From positions 2,489,001 to 2,553,000 of the forward strand of contig NZ_CP121110.1 of NCBI RefSeq assembly GCF_029625315.1: DNA of 64,000 bases, read 5' to 3'. The position numbers and the translations under genes are program-made. The first letter of the stretch is position 1, and the number at the start of each line of letters is the position of its first letter. Below the pieces are notes generated by a model that was given only the letters and a program-made list of their open reading frames with translations, was not told where the DNA came from and made no database searches. Positions 27,995 to 38,025 of this stretch are shown one piece after another. This DNA comes from Flavobacterium ginsengisoli. GTDB lineage: Bacteria; Bacteroidota; Bacteroidia; Flavobacteriales; Flavobacteriaceae.

Positions 27995-29115
27995 CTATTT
28001 CGTTTTACAAACAGATTCAAAAATTTGTTCGTAAACACAGTTCTTTTTAATATTCTTCGAATATCTTTTGAAGTTCGGCCAAGCTTCTTTTTTCAACAAT
28101 GCTACCGACAATAAGATTCTAGATTTCTGCGGATTTAAAGCATATGAAGCAATTAATCCAAGTTCATCATCGTTGCATTCTACATTACGGCTTACAAGTC
28201 CAGTTGCTACACGTGTGCTTCGAACTACTATAATTCCTTTTTTGCTAGCTCTTGCACAAGCATCTAGAGAGGCTTTGTTCATATTTCCGTTTCCTACTCC
28301 AGCAATTACAATTCCTTTGGCACCGCGTTCTATAGAAGCATCAATTAAATCTGGCTTCATATCTGCATCGGCATAAATAATGTCTACACGAGGAAAAGAG
28401 CTAACGCCTTTTACATCAAACTCTGAGTTTTTTCCAAATTTTTGACTAGGATAATTAAAGAAATCGTTTGTTCCGTAAGAAGTAATACCGATAAGTCCTC
28501 TAAGCGGAGACATAAAAGTCTGAACGGCCGTTGTACTCACTTTTGTTAAAGATTGTGCCGAATGAATCCAATCGTTCATTACCAAAAGTACACCGCGTCC
28601 TTTTGCTTTAGGATCGCCAGCTACTGCAATCGCATTATAAAGATTTAAAGGTCCGTCTGCGCTAATTGCTGTTGACGGACGCATTGATCCTACAAGCACT
28701 ACTGGTTTATCTGTTTTTGTAGTTAGATTTAAAAAAAGGCCGTTTCTTCCATTGTATCGGTTCCGTGTGTAATTACAAAACCGTCTACATCATTGCTATC
28801 GGCTAACTCATTAATTCTATTGGCTACTTTCAGCATAATTTCAAATGACATGTCCTGAGATCCGACATTCGCAATTTGCTCGCCTTTTATATCGGCTACT
28901 TTCAAAGCATCTGGAATTGCATTTACCATTGCATCAATGGTAACTTGACCAGAAGTATATCCTGACTGTACTCCTGTTTGAGCAGAACCGGCAATTGTTC
29001 CGCCTGTTGCTAATATTAGAACTTTAGGCTTAGCCTGTCCGAACATGCTGATATTGAGTGATAATAACAGCAGTAAAAGTATTTTTTTGTAAAAGTTGAT
29101 ATTTAATTTCATCAT
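27995..29115 (-). CDS. ansB: Type II L-asparaginase, exported, frameshifted
   Basis: Hydrolyses L-asparagine to aspartate and ammonia. The signal peptide (KKILLLLLLSLNISMFGQA) places it outside the cytoplasm. The two catalytic threonine motifs are present: ILATGGTIAGS and ITHGTDTMEETA. VVLVGSMRPSTAISADGPLNLYNA continues the family pattern. The frame breaks in a T run (plus-strand A7 at 28731-28737). One more base restores EETAFFLNLTTKTDKPVVLVGSM and a protein of about 370 residues. It is the last catabolic gene of the porin-aspartase-asparaginase operon, 21 bases after aspA. Confidence 0.92.
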
Positions 29116-29136
29116 TTTGTCGTTTAAGGTTGAGAA

Positions 29137-30586
29137 TTATTTTTGGCCTGTTAAAGTTGCTGGATCAAGCAGTTTTTTAATTTGGTCTTCTGTCAGCAAT
29201 TTCTTTTCGCGTATAAGTTCTAAAATACCTTTATTGGTTGCCAATGCTTCTTTGGCCAATTCAGTTGTTTTTTCGTAACCCAAAATCGGATTTAGAGCCG
29301 TTACAACACCAACACTTCGATCCATATAATGCGCCAAAACGTCTTTGTTTACTGTAATGCCATCGATACAGTTTTTTCTAAATAATGGCATTGCTTTAAA
29401 AAACAATCCTTGAGATTCCATCATGGCAATGGCCTGAACAGGTTCAAAAGCATTTAATTGCAATAAACCAGATTGTGCGGCAATCGTTACGGTCAAGTCA
29501 TTTCCCATTACTTTAAAACACAATTGGTTCATAAGTTCTGGCATAACCGGATTTACTTTTCCTGGCATAATTGAAGATCCTGGCTGAAGTGCAGGCAAAT
29601 TGATTTCGAAAAAACCAGTACGAGGACCAGAGGCCAAAATGATCAAATCGTCGCTTATTTTTGCCAAAGCTACTGCCATGCTTTTAAGTGTAGAAGAATA
29701 CATTACAAACCCTTGTTGACTAGTCGTAGCAAGCAATAAGATCTTTACTCATTACAATTGGTTTTCCTGTAATTTTTGCCAGATGTGTCGCTACTTTTTC
29801 AGCATAACCTGGAGAAGCAGTAATTCCTGTCCCGATTGCTGTAGCTCCCATATTTTGTTCGCATAAATAAACTTCCGCTTTTTTTAAAGCACTAATTTCT
29901 GCGTCAAGCTGATTCCCGAAAGCATGAAATTCCTGACCTACAGTCATTGGTACAGCATCTTGCCCTTCGGTTCTTCCCATTTTTAGAATGTCTTTAAATT
30001 CATCGCCTTTTTTATGGAAAGCTTTAGCCAAAAGATCTGCCTCTTGAAGCAGTTTATCGTTATGAAGAAGTAATGCCACTTTTATGGCTGTTGGGTACAC
30101 ATCGTTTGTTGATTGTCCCATATTAAGATCATCATGAGGTTCAATGTATTGATATTCTCCTTTTTTATGACCGCTTAATTCCAATGCAATATTGGCTAAA
30201 ACTTCGTTTACATTCATATTCGCAGAAGTACCAGCACCGCCTTGATACAAATCGACCAAAAATTGATCATGATATTTGCCATCAATTACAGCTTGGCAAG
30301 CTTTTTCTATAGCAACAAGTCTATCTTTTTTAAGTCGGCCTACATCTGCATTGGCACGTGCTGCGACTAATTTAACCATTGCAAAAGCTTTTACATAGTC
30401 AGGATAAGATTGCGTAGTCAAGCTACTTATCTGAAAATTTTCTAATGCACGGGCTGTTTGTACTCCGTAGTACGCGTTTGCAGGAATCTGTTTTTCTCCC
30501 AGAAGATCCTTTTCAGTTCGAGTCTGCGCATTAAGAGCAATTACAGACAATCCGAACAATAGCAGATATTGTACAGTTTTACACAT
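29137..30586 (-). CDS. aspA: Aspartate ammonia-lyase with signal peptide, split by a +1 frameshift
   Basis: Converts aspartate to fumarate and ammonia. Superfamily motifs are clear: RTEKDLLGEKQIPANAYYGVQTARA, QGGAGTSANMNVNEVLANIALE, the TSNDVYP-like QSTNDVYPTA and the signature GSSIMPGKVNPVMPE. I choose the ATG at 30586 because it opens a typical signal peptide (MCKTVQYLLLFGLSVIALNAQ). The enzyme is then apparently exported, which is unusual since the well-known aspartases are cytoplasmic. The frame breaks at 29731-29732. Removing one base (coding GCTTGCTACG to GCTGCTACG) restores DLIAATTSQQGF and about 482 residues. Confidence 0.92.
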
Positions 30587-30624
30587 ATTTTTCTTTTTTA
30601 AGTGATTAATAAACACAAAGCTTT

Positions 30625-31851
30625 CTATTGATTTTTTCTATAAAATGCTTCAGAGAAATTATATTTAAAAGAAAACTGTATTTTGTTTATGGAAGTGCTC
30701 CATCCGTCGTTGTAATTTTCGCGGTTACCCCACTGAAATTCAGCTCCAACCATACAGTTTTTTACAGGAGTATACAAGATATTTGCGAGAGCGTATTGTC
30801 CCTTTTTAAAGGCGCTGTCTGTTTGTCCGTCTGAGTTGTCAATATCAATCATCGAATATCCTATTGCAGTACTAAACTTATCACTCCAATTATGATCTAA
30901 AAAAGCGACAACACCAACCACAGGAAGCGCAACACCTTTTACAGGAGTTACAGGATTACTCAGATTATTTTTAATACCTATATCGACAGGAGCATCATTC
31001 ATGTAGTTCTGTACTCCTTCTCCATACATAACTTGCCCTCTAAAAACATCATTTTTACTGAAGTTAATGTTGGTACTTAAGTTAAGTCCCCACCCTACTG
31101 CATCTCCTGATAAATTATACTGATCGTTGTTTTGATCTTTCCATTCAATTTTTCTTACGATACCTGCTAGCTCAATATACCCCCATTTAGTTCCAAGATG
31201 GTATTCTGCTGAAAGGTCTGGCAACGGAAATCTTGCTTTTACGCCTTGCAATTCTACACGATTGGCATAATCTCCCTGATCGGCACTTGCTCCAGGTCTT
31301 TCTAATGCAATGGTTAAACGAGTATCGCCTTGAATTGGCATATATCGAATCTGAATGTTTCTAAAAAACACCATTCCAGTTGGCCCCCAATATTCTAGTG
31401 AATTCGGAAATACGCCAATATCCATAAAGGGGCTCCAAGTTTGTCCAGCTCCAAATTTTCCTAACTCGGCATAAGCATGACGCAAACGAAAAGTAGTCTG
31501 TCCAGCATCTACACCAGTACCAAACAACTCGAATTCGAAATGTGTTTTCAATTCTCCAAGTCCAGTATTAAAATAATTTTTAAAGCCAAGTCTAGTCTGG
31601 CGTACAGAAGCATAGTAATTGCCGTCTGGACCATATTCATTTTTATACGAAGGCAGTTTAGTTGGCCTTACCACATCATACCAATCTGATTGAATTTGAT
31701 TAAAATTATAACCAACATCGGTCATAATGAAACCATAGATTTCCATGCTTTTAGATCCTTCTTCTTGAGCTTGAGCTAAAGCGGAAATGAGAAAACAAAT
31801 TATAATGGCTCGATGCCTGATCGTGACCATTTGTAAAAACCTTTTTTTCAT
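30625..31851 (-). CDS. DcaP-like outer-membrane porin
   Basis: The signal peptide ends at ALAQAQ and the barrel begins MEIYGFIMTDVGYNFNQIQSDW. GPDGNYYASVRQTRLGFKNYF, FEFELFGTGVDAGQTTFRLRHAYAELG and GQTWSPFMDIGVFPNSLEYWGPTGMVF are the family pattern of DcaP-type trimeric porins, which favour dicarboxylates. It ends in an aromatic strand (KIQFSFKYNFSEAFYRKNQ). I choose the ATG at 31851 (MKKRFLQM) for the best signal peptide. It is first in the operon with aspA and ansB, which suggests it admits Asn, Asp or related acids. Confidence 0.82.
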   Translation of the reverse strand: MKKRFLQMVTIRHRAIIICFLISALAQAQEEGSKSMEIYGFIMTDVGYNFNQIQSDWYDVVRPTKLPSYKNEYGPDGNYYASVRQTRLGFKNYFNTGLGELKTHFEFELFGTGVDAGQTTFRLRHAYAELGKFGAGQTWSPFMDIGVFPNSLEYWGPTGMVFFRNIQIRYMPIQGDTRLTIALERPGASADQGDYANRVELQGVKARFPLPDLSAEYHLGTKWGYIELAGIVRKIEWKDQNNDQYNLSGDAVGWGLNLSTNINFSKNDVFRGQVMYGEGVQNYMNDAPVDIGIKNNLSNPVTPVKGVALPVVGVVAFLDHNWSDKFSTAIGYSMIDIDNSDGQTDSAFKKGQYALANILYTPVKNCMVGAEFQWGNRENYNDGWSTSINKIQFSFKYNFSEAFYRKNQ

Positions 31852-32291
31852 AATGATTATAGTTTGTTTATTGTGGGATGCTTTACTACTATTCATTTGT
31901 TTTTTACAATCTGGGCTTAAAAATAAAAGTGACTTTATTTCAAAAATCTGTATTTCTCAGAACTGGCTTTTAGCTTAAAAAATCTTTTCAAAATTCTTTA
32001 AATTTTGTTTTTTGGGCAGACAAAAAAATCAAGAACTTCATAATGTTGTCTTCTTTTTTGTTAAAAAAGCAAAAAAAAGACACTTCACTAACTGATTATC
32101 AAGCAAATATAATCAATGCTAGTGCACGATTAGGGTTATTAACGGTTACATTTAACGGTTAAAAAATCAGATTAATAATATTAATATGTTAAATATTCAC
32201 ATATTTTTATAAATTTGTAACTACATCATATTTAACACTTTACTCGCCCAGTGACTTTTTTTTCGACGTTAATAATTTCAAATAATTTATT
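31852..32291. other. Divergent intergenic region between porin operon and its likely regulator
   Basis: An AT-rich 440-base gap between genes facing away from each other. The one clear signal is a pair of TTAACGGTTA direct repeats at 32139-32161, listed separately. A box TTAATATG and runs of A/T offer many weak promoter matches, none decisive. No further gene is apparent. Confidence 0.6.
32139..32161. promoter_or_regulatory. Tandem TTAACGGTTA candidate operator
   Basis: TTAACGGTTA occurs at 32139-32148 and 32152-32161, 13 bases apart. The second copy sits in TTTAACGGTTAAA, a palindrome with a one-base centre. Its place between the winged-helix regulator and the porin-aspA-ansB operon makes it a candidate binding site. 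Confidence 0.5.
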
Positions 32292-33871
32292 ATGGAGTCA
32301 ATAAAAAAAATCCCCCGGATACCATTTACAATGAACTGGAAAATGTTTTAAAGTTTAATTCTTTCAAGAATTCAATACTGTTAAGCAATTTTCTGCGATA
32401 TATAGTCACAGAAACCATAGACCAAAGACAGAAGTTTATTAAAGAATATTCGATAGCTGTAAATGCTTTAAGCAGACCTTCTCATTTCAATCCTCACGAC
32501 GACGCAATGGTTCGTATTCATGCAGGGCGATTAAGAAAACTTCTCAATGAATATTATTCTTCTGACGGAAAAGATAATTCGGTGATTATTCATGTCCCCA
32601 AAGGCGGTTACGTTCCCGAATTTATTCATAATAACAAAATGAGGCACATTGATTTCCCTATTAACACAAGTAAATCAAATCTGGTCATCACAGTATTTCC
32701 ATTTAAATCGACTTCTCAAAGGCCCGATTTAGAAGCTTTCTCTCAAATTCTTTCCGAAGAAGTAAGCGCAGAACTTTCGCGTTTTCAAGACATTTCTGTA
32801 ATAGGCCATTTTGCATCTAGTGTAATTTCAAAAATTAATGAAAATATTCTAGAAGCCGCCAGTTTAGTAGGCGCCGATTTTATTATAACAGGGCATATTC
32901 AAATTATTGATAATAAAATGCAGATCAGAGTCAATCTTGTAAACTCCTCATCTGGTAAATTTATATTGACTAAATTGTTTACGCCTGCCACAATCGATGA
33001 CGGTATTAGAATACAAAATGAAATCGTGAAAGATATCGTTTCCAGCATGGGCGGTTATTATGGCATTATCTTTAAAGAAATGGTAAAAACAGCACCTTCT
33101 AAAATATCAAACAATTCGGGTATTTTAAAAGCAATCTGCAGTTATCACGAATATCAATGCTCCTATTCTATAGAAAATTATGCAAATGCATTGTCCAATT
33201 TAAATGATGCCGTAGAATTAGATCCAAACCATGCTATAGCTTGGGCAATGTTGGGCGAAATGCAATTGGTCGCTATCGCTCTTGGAATAGACAACTGCAA
33301 GAAAACAATCGAAAAAAGCAGTCACTGTATTACAAAAGCATTGAAAATAGATCCCAACTGCCAACAGGCTTGGTATTCTCTAGCACTTTTAAGCTGTTTT
33401 AAAAAAGATCAAGATAACTGTCTTTCTGCCGCAGAGCAATGCATAAAAATAAACCCTAATTCTTCTGGCATTATCTCAGGAATAGGTCGCATGTTAATTT
33501 TTGCAGGCTATTTTGAGAAAGGCTTTAATTTAGTAGAAAATGCAATTCGAATAAATACTTCGCATCCGTGGTGGATTAATATTGGATATTGCTACTATTA
33601 CATTCATAAAAAAGAATATCAAAAGTCCTTATACTGGGCAGACAATATGGACTTTAACGAAACCATTTGGGATTCTTTGCTAAAAGCGGTTTCCTTATCC
33701 CTGCTAAATGAAGATGCAAAAGCTAAAATACAGCTAAACAACCTTCTAAAACTACAACCCCAAACTCCAACAGAAATCAAAGAAATATTTTGCAGTTTTA
33801 TGTTTTCTGATGAGGTTGTTTTTAGAATGGTAAACAGCTTAAAAAGAATTGGATTAAAAGAAGATATTTGA
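32292..33871 (+). CDS. Winged-helix/TPR regulator with FlgO/TolB-like middle domain, frameshifted near its start
   Basis: The long open part starts at ATG 32507, but coding similarity clearly continues upstream in the same frame (NELENVLKFNSFKNSILLSN, KFIKEYSIAVNALSRPSHFN). It joins an ATG at 32292 if the A8 run at 32303-32310 gains one base (MESIKKNPPDTIYNEL). The winged helix is VRIHAGRLRKLLNEYY plus IIHVPKGGYVPEF. The middle domain (ITVFPFKSTSQRPDLEAFSQ, GADFIITGHIQIIDNKMQIR) resembles TolB/FlgO-like sensor domains of TPR adenylate-cyclase-type regulators. TPR repeats follow (AVELDPNHAIAWAMLGEMQL, IKINPNSSGIISGIGRMLIF). It is divergent from the porin-aspA-ansB operon and is its probable regulator. 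Confidence 0.78.
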
Positions 33872-33888
33872 TTATTTATAAAATATAG

Positions 33889-33932
33889 AAAACTACGCAA
33901 GTCCTAATAAAAAAGGCTTTGCGTAGTTTTTT
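33889..33932. terminator. Bidirectional terminator
   Basis: Arms AAAACTACGCAA and TTGCGTAGTTTT with a T tract lie between the convergent regulator and Lrp/AsnC genes. Confidence 0.75.
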
Positions 33933-33947
33933 GTTTTTAACTCTAAA

Positions 33948-34406
33948 TTAAAAATGCAATTTAGTTGATTGCTTAATGTAGCTCATAACAAAAGAACTCT
34001 GGACTTTACTGATATTTGGGATATCTGAAAGCTTTCTAATAAAATCATTAAACGATTCTGGATCTTTTACCACAACTTTCAAAACATAATCAAAAATCCC
34101 TCCTGTAACATATCCTTCTACAACCTCATCAAGTGCTGCGACTTGCCTCGAAAATTCTTCTACAAGATCTAAACGTTGGCTGTTTAGAGAAAGATTTATA
34201 ATGACAGTAAAATTTAATCCAACTTTTTTAGGATCAATTATAGCGACATAATCTTTAATATACCCCTCGTTTTCAAGTTTTTTAATTCGGTCGTAAACAG
34301 AAGTTCTAGACATATTGAGTCTTTCTGTCAAATCGGTTATATCAAATCTTGCGTTCTCTTGAAGAATTCGAAGTAACTCTATCTCTTGTTTGCTTAATTC
34401 TTGCAT
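33948..34406 (-). CDS. Lrp/AsnC family transcriptional regulator
   Basis: 152 residues. The helix-turn-helix is LLRILQENARFDITDLTERLNMSRTSVYDRIKKLENEGYIKDYV. The C-terminal RAM ligand-binding domain (about residues 65-140) shows VIINLSLNSQRLDLVEEFSRQVAALDEVVEGYVTGGIFDYVLKVVV. Regulators of this class usually respond to amino acids. It is divergent from an EamA transporter gene, a common pairing in which Lrp controls an amino-acid or metabolite exporter. Confidence 0.9.
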   Translation of the reverse strand: MQELSKQEIELLRILQENARFDITDLTERLNMSRTSVYDRIKKLENEGYIKDYVAIIDPKKVGLNFTVIINLSLNSQRLDLVEEFSRQVAALDEVVEGYVTGGIFDYVLKVVVKDPESFNDFIRKLSDIPNISKVQSSFVMSYIKQSTKLHF

Positions 34407-34567
34407 CGGATTTTTTCCAGTTAAAGTATAAAAAATAATTCATTTTAGGACAAAATACATAAATATACGCATTTTAAAATATTAAATACATATTTAAATT
34501 AAAAATAACGACCATTATTCTTCATTTTATACTTTTGACTGTACAAAACATATTTTCAAGAATAAAA

Positions 34568-35470
34568 ATGAACAAATATATTATCATCGTCGCTTTGGGC
34601 GCATTAAGTTTCGGAATGCTTTCTTCTTTTGCCAAAATCGCTTACGGAGAAGGTTATTCACCTGCCGAAATCACTTTGACACAAGCACTTGCAGGAACTT
34701 TAATTTTATGGTCTATCGTTATTTTCAGAAAATTAAAATACGGCACTAAACTAACATTAAATTGGAAATTGCTTTTAGCAGGAACCACAATGGGCTCTTC
34801 GGCTTATACTTACTATTTATCTGTGGCTTATATTCCGGCATCATTAGCAATTGTTTTATTAATGCAAATTACCTGGCTAAGTATTTTGGTCGATTGGATA
34901 TTTTTCAAGAAAAAACCAAATACGGTAGAAGTCGGTTCGACACTTTTTATCATTTTAGGAACTATTCTCGCAGGAAACCTTTTAGACTTAAGCAATGCTA
35001 ATATATCATTTACAGGAATAGCTTTGAGTTTATTATCGGCTTTGCTTTATACACTTTATATCGTTTTTACGAGCAAAATTGGCAAAGAAACTCCCATGTT
35101 CGAAAAAAGTGCTTTAATGACCAGTGGTTCTGCCATGATTATATTTTTAATTAACTGTGAAGCCATTACTACAAGTACACATTTAGATTTTGGATTGTTG
35201 CAATGGGGAACATTTTTAGCCATTTTTGGAACCGTAATTCCGCCTATCTGTTTTACAGTCGGGATGCCTAAAATTGGCGCTGGCTTAAGTTCTGTTTTAC
35301 TAACTTTAGAATTACCTGCGGCTGTTTTTTGCGCTCATATTATTTTGGGAGAAAAAGTCACTTTTCTGCAAATTATCGGAATTGCGATAATGCTTGGCTC
35401 AATCGTGTATCTTAACATATCGAAAGCTAAAAAGGATAAAGTGATTCAAAACGAAACCGCAATATGTTAA
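34568..35470 (+). CDS. EamA/DMT family transporter
   Basis: About 300 residues with ten predicted membrane helices in two EamA repeats: IIIVALGALSFGMLSSFAKIAYGEGYSPAEIT opens the first, GIALSLLSALLYTLYIVFTSKIG the second, and VLLTLELPAAVFCAHIILGEKVTFLQIIGIAIMLGS is near the end. I choose the ATG at 34568 (MNKYIIIV). An in-frame TTG at 34535 would add an unlikely 11-residue extension. Probably exports a small metabolite under control of the divergent Lrp protein. Its stop overlaps the start of the next gene. Confidence 0.88.
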   Translation: MNKYIIIVALGALSFGMLSSFAKIAYGEGYSPAEITLTQALAGTLILWSIVIFRKLKYGTKLTLNWKLLLAGTTMGSSAYTYYLSVAYIPASLAIVLLMQITWLSILVDWIFFKKKPNTVEVGSTLFIILGTILAGNLLDLSNANISFTGIALSLLSALLYTLYIVFTSKIGKETPMFEKSALMTSGSAMIIFLINCEAITTSTHLDFGLLQWGTFLAIFGTVIPPICFTVGMPKIGAGLSSVLLTLELPAAVFCAHIILGEKVTFLQIIGIAIMLGSIVYLNISKAKKDKVIQNETAIC

Positions 35471-36225
35471 TCCATATAAACGAAAATAATCTTTACGCCG
35501 AATATCACAATAATTTTGAAAATCGTCCGACTATTGTTTTCCTGCATGATTCTTTGGGTTGTGTAGAACTATGGAGAGATTTTCCAAGAAGAATTGCGAC
35601 CCTTTGCCAATGCAACATTTTAATTTATGACAGATTAGGCTACGGAAAATCGGATCCTATGCAGACTTATATTCGTCCTGTAAATTATCTGGAACAAGAA
35701 GCTGACGTTTTAAACTTATTACTCGAAAATCTAAATATTGAAAATGCCATTTTATTTGGCCACAGCGATGGAGGTTCGATCGCATTAATTGCCGTAAGTA
35801 AATATCCAAATCGAATTAAAATGGTCATTTGTGAAGCGGCTCATATTTTTGTTGAAGAAATTACCCTAAACGGTATTCGCGAAGCTGCTGAAGCGTATCA
35901 AAATACAAACTTGCCTCAAAGGCTCCAAAAATATCACGGAAACAAAACCGAAACTATTTTTAAAGCTTGGACTGAAACTTGGTCGCGAAATGATTTTAGA
36001 AACTGGAATATTGAACATTTCCTTCCCAAAATCAAATCTCCGCTACTATTTATCCAAGGTGAAAAAGATGAATATGGAACTTTAGATCAAGTCGAAAAAA
36101 CAATAACTGCTACATCTGGGAAAGCTGAAAAGTATATAATACCAAATACAGGACATACACCACACAAAGAAACTCCAGAAATTGCAATAGAAAAAATAGT
36201 CGCGTTTATTACAGCTTATAACTAA
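35464..36225 (+). CDS. Alpha/beta hydrolase
   Basis: 253 residues. The oxyanion region FLHDSLGCVELWRDFP, the nucleophile elbow GHSDGGS (Ser about residue 100), the acid QGEKDEYGTLDQ and the catalytic His in NTGHTPHKE are all visible. This is a complete alpha/beta-hydrolase triad with no export signal. The start overlaps the EamA stop (ATGTTAA), so the two are translationally coupled and probably act on the same metabolite. The substrate cannot be read from the sequence. Confidence 0.88.
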   Translation: MLIHINENNLYAEYHNNFENRPTIVFLHDSLGCVELWRDFPRRIATLCQCNILIYDRLGYGKSDPMQTYIRPVNYLEQEADVLNLLLENLNIENAILFGHSDGGSIALIAVSKYPNRIKMVICEAAHIFVEEITLNGIREAAEAYQNTNLPQRLQKYHGNKTETIFKAWTETWSRNDFRNWNIEHFLPKIKSPLLFIQGEKDEYGTLDQVEKTITATSGKAEKYIIPNTGHTPHKETPEIAIEKIVAFITAYN

Positions 36226-36467
36226 GCTACTTTTTTTGCTACACGTTTTTTCTTCTCCAATAATTTAAGATGATTTTCGGCACACAGAATTTTCTCGGTC
36301 GTGCCGTTTTTTTGTATTTCGATGAGGTAATGAAAATCTCTTTCTTTTGAAGTCGATTTTATAATCAGTCCCTTTTTAAAATCCATTTTCCTTTCGATAA
36401 TGGTTCCCTTATAAGATATCCCACTCAATGCTGTGTAGGAAACATCTTGTCCTTTTACAAATTTCAT
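36222..36467 (-). CDS. Small basic protein, 81 residues
   Basis: No family recognised with certainty. It reads MKFVKGQDVSYTALSGISYK, then GTIIERKMDFKKGLIIKSTS, and ends KKRVAKKVA. The beta-rich GQDV..Y..L.G....G.I pattern with a lysine-rich end suggests a small SH3-like or nucleic-acid-binding barrel, which is a guess. Its stop codon overlaps the last bases of the convergent hydrolase gene. The 295 bases upstream contain no gene I can support. Confidence 0.6.
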   Translation of the reverse strand: MKFVKGQDVSYTALSGISYKGTIIERKMDFKKGLIIKSTSKERDFHYLIEIQKNGTTEKILCAENHLKLLEKKKRVAKKVA

Positions 36468-36762
36468 TGTTTTAGCCGTTTGTTCCTAATAATTGCTAAT
36501 ACTTCTAAATCTGAAAAACTAATATTAAGGGGGGAAATCAGTTTTTCTACTTTGGGCGAATGTAAAAAGTTTTGACAACTTACAACCCCGTATTTATACC
36601 TGTTTTGAAGTTTAAAGATAGTTAAAATTTGAATGTAAAAATAACCTTTCAAAAAAAAGTTGATACAATTTAGAACAGTTTCTTTCGACTCTTTTTTAGC
36701 ATGAATTCCTAGTTTTGAAAGAATGAATTTTCGTTTCAAAAAACAACTAAAAAAAGAGCAAA

Positions 36763-38020
36763 ATGGTACAGGAAAGAGTAATGGAGAAATTGGCGATTTT
36801 AGCAGATGCGACCAAATATGATGTTTCTTGCTCATCAGGACAAAGTACACGAAAAAACAAAAACAAAGGATTGGGCGACACAGGAGGCGGAATCTGCCAT
36901 GCCTTTACAGAAGACGGACGCTGTGTTTCGCTTTTAAAAATCCTACTTACCAACCATTGCATTTTTGATTGCGCCTATTGTGTGAGCCGTAAAAGCAATG
37001 ATATTAAACGAGTCGCTTTTACCGTTCAGGAGGTTGTTGATTTGACAATTGGTTTTTATCGAAGAAATTACATTGAAGGGTTATTTTTGAGTTCTGGCAT
37101 CTTCGACAATGCCGATTATACTATGGAACGTCTGGTTAGAATTGTCAAAAAACTTAGATTGGAGGAAAATTTTAATGGTTATATCCATTTAAAAGCAATT
37201 CCAGGTGCTAGCGAAGAATTACTAAAAGAAGCTGGATTATATGCCGACCGTTTGAGCGTAAATGTTGAAATGCCAACAGAACAGAGTCTTAAACTATTGG
37301 CTCCAGATAAAAATCATAAAGACGTGATTAAGCCAATGGAATATCTTAAAAACGAAATTATCGATTATCAGGAAGAGAAAAAATCCAATTACAAAACACC
37401 GCTTTTTGCTCCAGCTGGACAAAGCACGCAAATGGTAATTGGCGCAACAAAAGAAAATGACATGGAAATTCTCGGAATGGCCAATTATTTTTACGAACAA
37501 ATGAAAATGCGCCGTGTCTATTATTCTGGTTATGTGCCAATAAGCCACGATAACAGGCTTCCTGCCATTGGAACTCCAGTGCCTATGATTCGCGAAAACC
37601 GATTGTATCAAGCAGATTGGCTAATTCGCTACTACGGATTTAATGTCAATGAAATTGTTGGTTTTGACCAGCCAAATCTTGACTTAGATATTGATCCTAA
37701 ATTGGGTTGGGCATTGCGAAATCTGCATCAATTTCCAGTAGATATCAATACGGCAGATTTAGAATTAATTCAGCGTATTCCGGGCATAGGTTTTTTGAGC
37801 GCGAAAAAGATTGTTCGTCGCAAGAAATTTCAAAAAATTACAGCCAGAAGATTTAAAGAAATTAGGAATTGCTTACAGCCGATCGAAGTTTTTCTTGGCT
37901 TTTTCTTCGCCTTTCTATATGCAAAAAGACCTAACTTCTGTTCAAATAAAAAGTCAGATTTTGAATTTGCAAAACAGTAAATACAAGAATAATTTTTCGA
38001 ACCAACTTTCTTTATTTTAA
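36763..38020 (+). CDS. Putative DNA modification/repair radical SAM protein, frameshifted near its end
   Basis: A radical SAM enzyme of the TIGR03916-type family. The cluster motif is CIFDCAYC (CxxxCxxC, about residues 67-74). The flanking family sequence ATKYDVSCSSGQS and DTGGGICHAFTEDGRCVSLLKILLTNHC is present. A C-terminal helix-hairpin-helix (NTADLELIQRIPGIGFLSAKKI) is typical. The A6 run at 37832-37837 has one base too many. With five A residues the frame continues FQKLQPEDLKKLGIAYSRSKFF to a stop at 38020, about 418 residues in all. It is followed six bases later by a DUF4130 gene, its usual partner. The reaction is unknown. Confidence 0.9.
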
Positions 38021-38025
38021 TTCAA

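Noticed and set aside
36464..36850. 128-residue minus-strand reading frame upstream of the radical SAM gene
   Set aside because: It overlaps the start of the radical SAM gene, has no protein-like pattern, and its middle lies in AT-rich intergenic DNA.
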